Source: Ehretia macrophylla
Taxonomy: Eukaryota > Streptophyta > Magnoliopsida > Boraginales > Ehretiaceae
DNA length: 64,000 nucleotides
Reading direction: 5' to 3'
NCBI GenBank assembly: GCA_037974665.1
Contig: CM075781.1
Coordinates: forward strand, 37,789,735-37,853,734
Below are positions 58,261 to 64,000 of the stretch, piece by piece. Below the pieces are notes generated by a model. The model was not told where the DNA came from, did not search any database, and saw nothing but the letters and a program-made list of their open reading frames with translations. Each line of letters opens with the position of its first letter. The first letter of the stretch is position 1. Both the position numbers and the translations under genes were made by a program.

Positions 58261-59052
58261 GGCGGTCATGCACGCCTAGAGTTAACAAATTTTACTATTT
58301 TTTTGGGTTTGAAGTCAAAAACTGTTACTTGTTAGCTTCTTGCTAGCGCACAGGGATTGTTCATTTTGACGCTCAAATATATTTTCTATGTTAGACAACA
58401 ACGAAAGAAATAACATAAAGCAAAATTCAACCCCATAACGAGAGTGAACTTCAATACTTAAAGATAAGTCATATTACTACATTTTTTTATCTGTTATATC
58501 ACTTAAATTATTACAAAAAGACTGAAATATGTCCCCAATGACTTCAACCATTTCAGTTTATGCAACAGTTAAAGAACCGTTATAATAATCCATCAATTAT
58601 AATATTTTTTTATTTTTGAATTGGAACATTTTTATAAATGAGGCACCGGGTTTGGACCGCAGGGAACCGTCTACGTACGACTTCATGAGAAGGGTAGTGG
58701 ACAGAAATGGCCTTGTTGTACCTCATTTTCGTCTTCAATGGGGAACTAAAGTTGTTTTTTAATTTTTTTTTATTTAGAGAAACTTAAGTTTGTACAATAT
58801 AACTAACGAGACTTAAACTTCTAATCTCTTGAATCTATAATGAGTATATACCACAGGACTAAAGCCCTAACTAATGGCATAACTAAAGTATTTTAGTGTC
58901 ATAGCACCATGCACTTAACGGTGAAGTGCGACATCACATGTAACACTGTGCATGGAAGACTCGGATAACTTCCTGGTATTTTCCAAATATTCCTCCATGG
59001 ATAAGCTTTACCCCTTTTTTGTGTGTTTTAAGTAAGCTTTACCTTCATTACT

Positions 59053-59069
59053 TTTTTTTTTTGGACAAA
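59053..59069 (-). mobile_element. LINE-tail micro-insertion, 17 bp
   Basis: On the minus strand TTTGTCC plus ten A. Flanked by the 15 bp direct repeat TTTACCTTCATTACT at 59038-59052 and 59070-59084. A similar T-run insert may sit at 59,013-59,032 between two TAAGCTTTACC copies (59002-59012 and 59033-59043). Confidence 0.65.
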
Positions 59070-59245
59070 TTTACCTTCATTACTAATGATCAAAAGTCCA
59101 CATTATCCGACAAGAAAGAAAAAAAAAAAAAAAAAAAGGTACGTCCACATTCTATAGTTATTGCGATTGCAACGTCAAGGTTTCATAAATTTTTGATGAT
59201 ATGGTAGATCATAATCTAAAAAACAGGTAACAACCAACTTATTGT

Positions 59246-60800
59246 CGTTTGTTATAATGATAGGACATAAAAGAAATATTGTATAAAAAATGAAAATGAA
59301 AAGAGAATCGACTAGAACTTTATATTTTGTCTGAGGGAAAAATGGGTAATAGAAAGTTCGGGATCAATATTCCTTCCTTTATTTCAATGATGTAAAATGA
59401 GAGTAAGGCCGTATATAAATGGATGCTACGTAGTGCGGTTACCAATATACTATGTTAAATTATCACATCATTTAGAAATTTAAATTGTTAAAAAACAGTT
59501 TTAATATTTATTTATTGGTTTTAACACGTCATTTTATTTGTATATTGTCTTTAACACGTCTTTGCTCGTGTAGACGCCGTAGGTTTTTTAGTTTTTTATG
59601 TGGATAGTTGAAATATTTTTGATACTATATCAAGAATCATAGAGTTTTATTCTAAAATCAATTAGTGTTAAGTGAAGTAATTCATGATTTTATAAGGTGG
59701 TTATGAAGTTTATGATTTATCAATGTAGGAGAATTATCCTTTAGCTCTACTCCTAACATGTGAAACGTCAATGTGCAGAATTATTATTTACTCTCTCCTC
59801 AATATGTATTCTGGAAATGACATGAGTTGGCATTGAGGTGAGTGAGTCAGCAAGGTGATATGAATCACAAGACCAAAAGCCCAACTCTTATATGATTTTA
59901 AAAGTTTAAGCTATTAGAGATGATCTTTTTATTTTTGTTTATTGTATTCATTATACTGTGCTTGAAATTTTCTTAAATGTAATGGTATTTTTTTTTATTA
60001 AAAAAAGGAGGGAGTAAATTGCTTTTTTGGTATACTGTTGGAGTTATTGGTCTTAATAATTTCTCATTAATTGTAGTTTTGATGATAACAAATAAAAAAA
60101 TTAATATGATTTTGTTTAGTGTCAAAATTAACAGAACAGGATGTTGGAAACAAAAATAAAATAGAGTTTTTATATAAATGCTGGTATTGTATCAACACAG
60201 AACTGTAGCAAAATCGAAACTGTAGCAACTCGAAATTGTAGTAACTCAGACACTGTAGAAGATTTGAAAATTTGAAATTGGGTACTGTCGCAGATCCATT
60301 GGAGCCCTGTTTGGATACTTTAGTGACAAAAATAATTAAAGTTTTTGACTAGATATACGCCCAAAATCTTCACAAAAACTGTACAACTCACACATATAAG
60401 AAATTTACACTTACACACATCAAAGAGCTCGAGATCATTATTGTCGAATATATTTCAAGCTCCAAGTTCTGAAAGCTTTTATTATTTTGTAAGTGATTTT
60501 ATTGAGTCATTTATTATTGTCATATTTATATAATATTTGAGTCGTAATAGATAAGCTTTATTACAATATTTGCTTAGTTGAGAGGCGCTGAGTGTTACAA
60601 TATTACAAGTAAGAAATTATTGCATATCGTTAACTGCCAATGAGTTAACTTAGAATTCTTTTCTATATTTGTTGTTGTTGTTGTTGTTACTGCTGCTGTT
60701 GTTGTTGCTTTTGTAATAGCTGTTGCAATTACTGTTATTGATAAGTGAAAAGTTGTCATATAAAGCCAAGAAAATCCCTTAGGATTAAAATGACCAACAC
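59246..60800. other. Intergenic with dispersed repeat and microsatellite
   Basis: Dispersed-repeat member 3 lies at about 59,610-59,740. A TGT/TGC triplet microsatellite is at about 60,669-60,712. No gene seen. Confidence 0.5.
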
Positions 60801-60803
60801 TAA

Positions 60804-61321
60804 GGTATTGTTTGGATTCGGAGGAAAAAAATAATAAAGGAAATGAGATGATTTAATAATAAAAGAAAGAAAATGAGAGGATTAACTCTTGTTTGGATTG
60901 GATAAAATTGTAAAGAAAAGTTTCATAAAGTATTATGTGTATTCTTTGTTTGAATTGGAGAGAAAATAAAAGAGATGAATAAATTTTATAACCACATTGA
61001 CAAATATGCCATCTTTTAATGTCCATAGAGCTGGAATATTTTTTTTAAAAGATTTGATCTTTTTTTTTCTTTAAAAGGTTTAATCTATTACATGAAGAAA
61101 AATGACAAAAAAAAAGAACAAATAAACGAAAAGACTAGGTCAGGGGTGGCAGTAGTGTAATTTCCAATTTGGAGTGATTTCAAAATTATCCCATTAAATG
61201 ATTTTGTAAATCACTCCCAATCACCTCACCCCCAAAACCCTCCAATCCAAACAAGTACAAAAATTAAAAATCACTCCAAATTAAATCATTTTTCTCCAAA
61301 TTCCTCAATCCAAACAAACCC
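60804..61321. mobile_element. Tourist-like (PIF/Harbinger) MITE, 518 bp
   Basis: Ends GGTATTGTTTGGATT and AATCCAAACAAACCC are inverted copies, flanked by TAA at 60801-60803 and 61322-61324. A second TTGTTTGGATTGGA inside the left arm pairs with TCCAATCCAAACAAG in the right. No transposase. Confidence 0.85.
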
Positions 61322-61324
61322 TAA

Positions 61325-62263
61325 GGATGTCGGAACCAGGATAAATTAAACTATGTCAAATTCTTCTCTTTCCATAATTTGATTATTTTACTTGTGCAAT
61401 ATTTATTCATCTAAGTTATATTAATTTCCTTGTTCAATATATTCACTCTTCCTCAAGATTGAACGTCGAAGACCTAACATACACCACAAGTGCCTTTGCT
61501 TTGTATTGGCTATGAAAGCCTTATTTGTTCCTATGTACACTGACATTAACGAGGACCACAGACAGTGTGTCACAAATGACTGTCCTTTCCTTCTCCAAGA
61601 TGTTCCAAAAAATGAGTTGTTAGACTTGTTATAGAGTCCCAAATTTTGAATTTTAAAGAAAACATTAAATTCTTGTCATAATAGCATAAACCAAATGATA
61701 GGACAATGGCCTTGTTATTCTACTTGTCACATAAAATTAAATTGTTTTCTCTTTTATTTTTACTATTTTTTGTGCAAGGGACATGTCAACAAGATACAAG
61801 CCCACTCGGAATATTCTTTGCTCCTAATTCAACAGAAACTTGAGTTCGTCTCCTATACTGTTGATGTCACATCAGCAAAGACATTTTACACCCTTAATTC
61901 AATAAGAGTAGCATGGATCGTTGATTCAATGACTTTTTCTTTCAGTTCCAAAAATATCAAGTTAGAGTACAATTACTCGATTATCTTTCTTGACAAATCT
62001 TTCACAGAAAGTCAGAGCACAATTACTAGATTACCTTTCTTGACAAATCTTTCATAGAAAATATCAATTGAGCAATTACCTATTTACCCTTTTCACTTCA
62101 TTTCATGCAGTGTCTTTTCAATTCCATCTCCCCAAGCATCTTCCACTATTAAACACTCAAGAGAATGGGTTCAACCATTCATATTCTTTTTTGCCATAGA
62201 CCATCGTTCCAAATATCTCACATCTCACATAGCAATTTACATGTTTCTTAACTTTTTGGTCCA
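61325..62263. other. Intergenic, nothing recognised
   Basis: A short direct repeat (CACAATTACTAGATTACCTTTCTTGACAAATCTTTCA-like, about 61,970-62,055) is visible. The open frames at 61,421 and 61,695 have no recognisable domain. Confidence 0.4.
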
Positions 62264-62281
62264 TGACCAAAAAAAAAAAAA
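62264..62281 (+). mobile_element. LINE-tail micro-insertion, 18 bp
   Basis: TGACC plus A-run, flanked by the 14 bp direct repeat AACTTTTTGGTCCA at 62250-62263 and 62282-62295. Confidence 0.7.
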
Positions 62282-62774
62282 AACTTTTTGGTCCAACATT
62301 ACAATAGCAAAACTTCCAATTTGATTAACTAAAAGAAAATATAATCTCATAATAAAATATCAAGGTTACAAAAAAAAAAAAATTGATCAATCTTCCTAAC
62401 CTGATAAATAATAACTCAAATTTGGATCAATTTTTTTGACATTTGTTTATCAATGAATAAGTTTCATTTATACAAGAACCATTAAATACGTTAGTTGACA
62501 TTTATTGTGTTTTATTTATGAGATATTGACATTGACTTTACATTATTGTAGAATATATACACTCATTTGTCCTTAAATCTCATTGATTTGATATTCTCAC
62601 GAAAAGACATTCAAAATTAGCTAATTTAATCTATATTATTTCCCAAAAAAAATATTTTAGACCCCAAATAGGGGTCATATGTGGGGACTAAATTGAATTT
62701 TTAAGAAACAATAGGGATTATATGCATAATTTTTATTTTATACTTCAATTAATTATGATAGTTAGGTTACGTGC

Positions 62775-63056
62775 AATTAAAAATTACTTTTATGAGATTT
62801 TGACAACGATTTGATTTATCTTATCATTAATCGTGACTTTGCTGAGAAAGTAATGGATGACATGCAAATTCTTCTTTTTTTTGTTTGGCTATGTTGATTG
62901 CAGAAAATCTTTTGAATTAAAAATTGCTTTTATGAGATTTTGACAACGATTTGATTTCTCTTATCATTAATTGTGAGTAAAATAGTTTGCTGAGAAATTA
63001 ATGGATGGCATGCAAAATTCTTTTTTTTTTTTTGGCTATGTTGATTGCAGAAAAGG
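62775..63056. repeat. Tandem duplication, 140 bp period
   Basis: AATTAAAAATT, CTTTTATGAGATTTTGACAA and GGCTATGTTGATTGCAGAAAA recur in order 140 bp apart, with a few differences. No coding content. Confidence 0.9.
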
Positions 63057-63774
63057 AAAAAACCTGTAATATCAAAGATAAAACTCACGATACATGTAAA
63101 GTTCGTTCCCAGTCACAACAAAGAAAAAAAAAATATAACAAATCACGTGATCAAAGATCTTACAAATTAATTTTGGCCACGTTAATTGCATGTATGGGTG
63201 TTAGATTAATACAGTTTTTAAACAAAAAAAAAAAGAAAAAAAAAAGAGGCTAACACTAAACGTGGGGCCAAGTTTTGAAAAAAAAAATTAATAAATAAAT
63301 AAAATTATATGGGACTTAATTTTGTCATTTAATAAAACTTTTGTCTTTATACTCTTGTCCATTTCAGTCACTTTACAAATTTATTATTTTTAAGTCATGT
63401 CCATTTCAATCATTTAAACTTGTCTGCATTCCCACTACTACCATGTGTCAGCAATCGCATCTTTCCCTTGTCCTTTCGGCTGCGGTTCGATTTCCACAAC
63501 CGTATAGTAAAAAAATCCACTTAACTACCATTCATTTGTCATCTAACATTAAAGAGACATTAAGGCCAACCTCCAAACGCCTACCTATTTTTCCTTTAGG
63601 AGCTAAATAGGTGTGTCTTTGCTTTTATAGATTTTTATTCCTGTATCAGTTCACTTTATTATTATTTTTAACTATTTTTATTTTAAATTTTTTTATTTTA
63701 ATTTTACTTCAACAATACTCTTTATATTTACAAAAAAATAAAGAGTGACTTTATGACACCAAATATTTGTTGAG
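63057..63774. other. Intergenic, nothing recognised
   Basis: A-run tracts near 63,225-63,245 and an 89-codon frame at 63,341-63,610 without a recognisable domain. Confidence 0.4.
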
Positions 63775-64000
63775 TACTACACGAAAAATAGCGACTCCCA
63801 AGTCTATTTTAGAGAGTCCTGATAAGGAGGCTATCAAAGAAAATTTTAAAAATTTAATTCTCTAAAATGACTAAAAAATATCTTAAGAAACTTGTTAAAG
63901 ATGGACTAACTGTAAGTGTAACTGTAATTGTAATACGGGTTTTGATTAACATTGCTACATGGAAAACAAACCTGGACTCAATCAAAGTAATATTATCTTT
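63775..64000 (+). mobile_element. Possible CACTA-type left end running off the window
   Basis: TACTACACGAAAAATAGCGAC is one base from a CACTA start and is followed by paired TTTTAGAGAGTC words. The element would continue past 64,000, so no second end can be checked. Confidence 0.4.

Larger units (their letters stand above)
56690..59245. repeat. Duplicated block, copy 2, interrupted
   Basis: Collinear with 28,435-30,260. The match is interrupted by the hAT element at 57148-58260 and by two small T-rich insertions near 59,015 and 59,053. Removing the hAT element rejoins GGGCGGTCATGCACGCC, matching GGGCGGTGGTGCATGCC of copy 1. Confidence 0.65.

Noticed and set aside
60660-60715. Poly-Leu/Val coding repeat
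   Set aside because: TGT/TGC microsatellite without an open frame of useful length.

Overview
This is nuclear DNA of a flowering plant, most likely a eudicot. The evidence is the intron-split VAL-type B3/CW repressor gene at the left edge, a DUF4408/DUF761 gene, plant Ty3/gypsy elements of the Tat lineage, Tourist, MULE and hAT elements, and an AT-rich, gene-poor background. I cannot name the species.

Layout. 1-3.2 kb: the last five exons (+) of a VAL-like transcriptional repressor with a CW zinc finger; its B3 domain lies left of the window. 3.2-10.9 kb: small foldback elements, a LINE tail, an LTR-like block and a 1.53 kb solo LTR with perfect target duplications. 10.97-12.96 kb: a complete two-exon gene (-) for a membrane-anchored DUF4408/DUF761 protein. 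13.9-14.8 kb: a MULE-type foldback element filled with CA and G-run repeats. 17.3-27.2 kb: an old, broken Tat element. 27.2-46.5 kb: no convincing host gene, but many MITEs, LINE tails, a CACTA end, a second solo LTR, locally duplicated blocks and a 0.6 kb TTA-repeat tract. 46.7-56.4 kb: a second Tat element of the same family that looks whole, with LTRs that read as identical and a 1,762-residue gag-pol frame. 56.7-59.2 kb: a diverged copy of the 28.4-30.3 kb block, split by a hAT element. 59.2-64 kb: repeats and no gene.

How parts relate. Only two host genes are supported. Both Tat elements lie in the same orientation, with gag-pol on the minus strand. Each carries a second gene between pol and the 3' LTR on the opposite strand, with its own TATA box and a leader intron that ends just before the start codon. 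The two transcription units converge. The most unusual small-scale pattern is a set of 17-20 bp insertions that are little more than a LINE poly(A) tail but are flanked by full target-site duplications.
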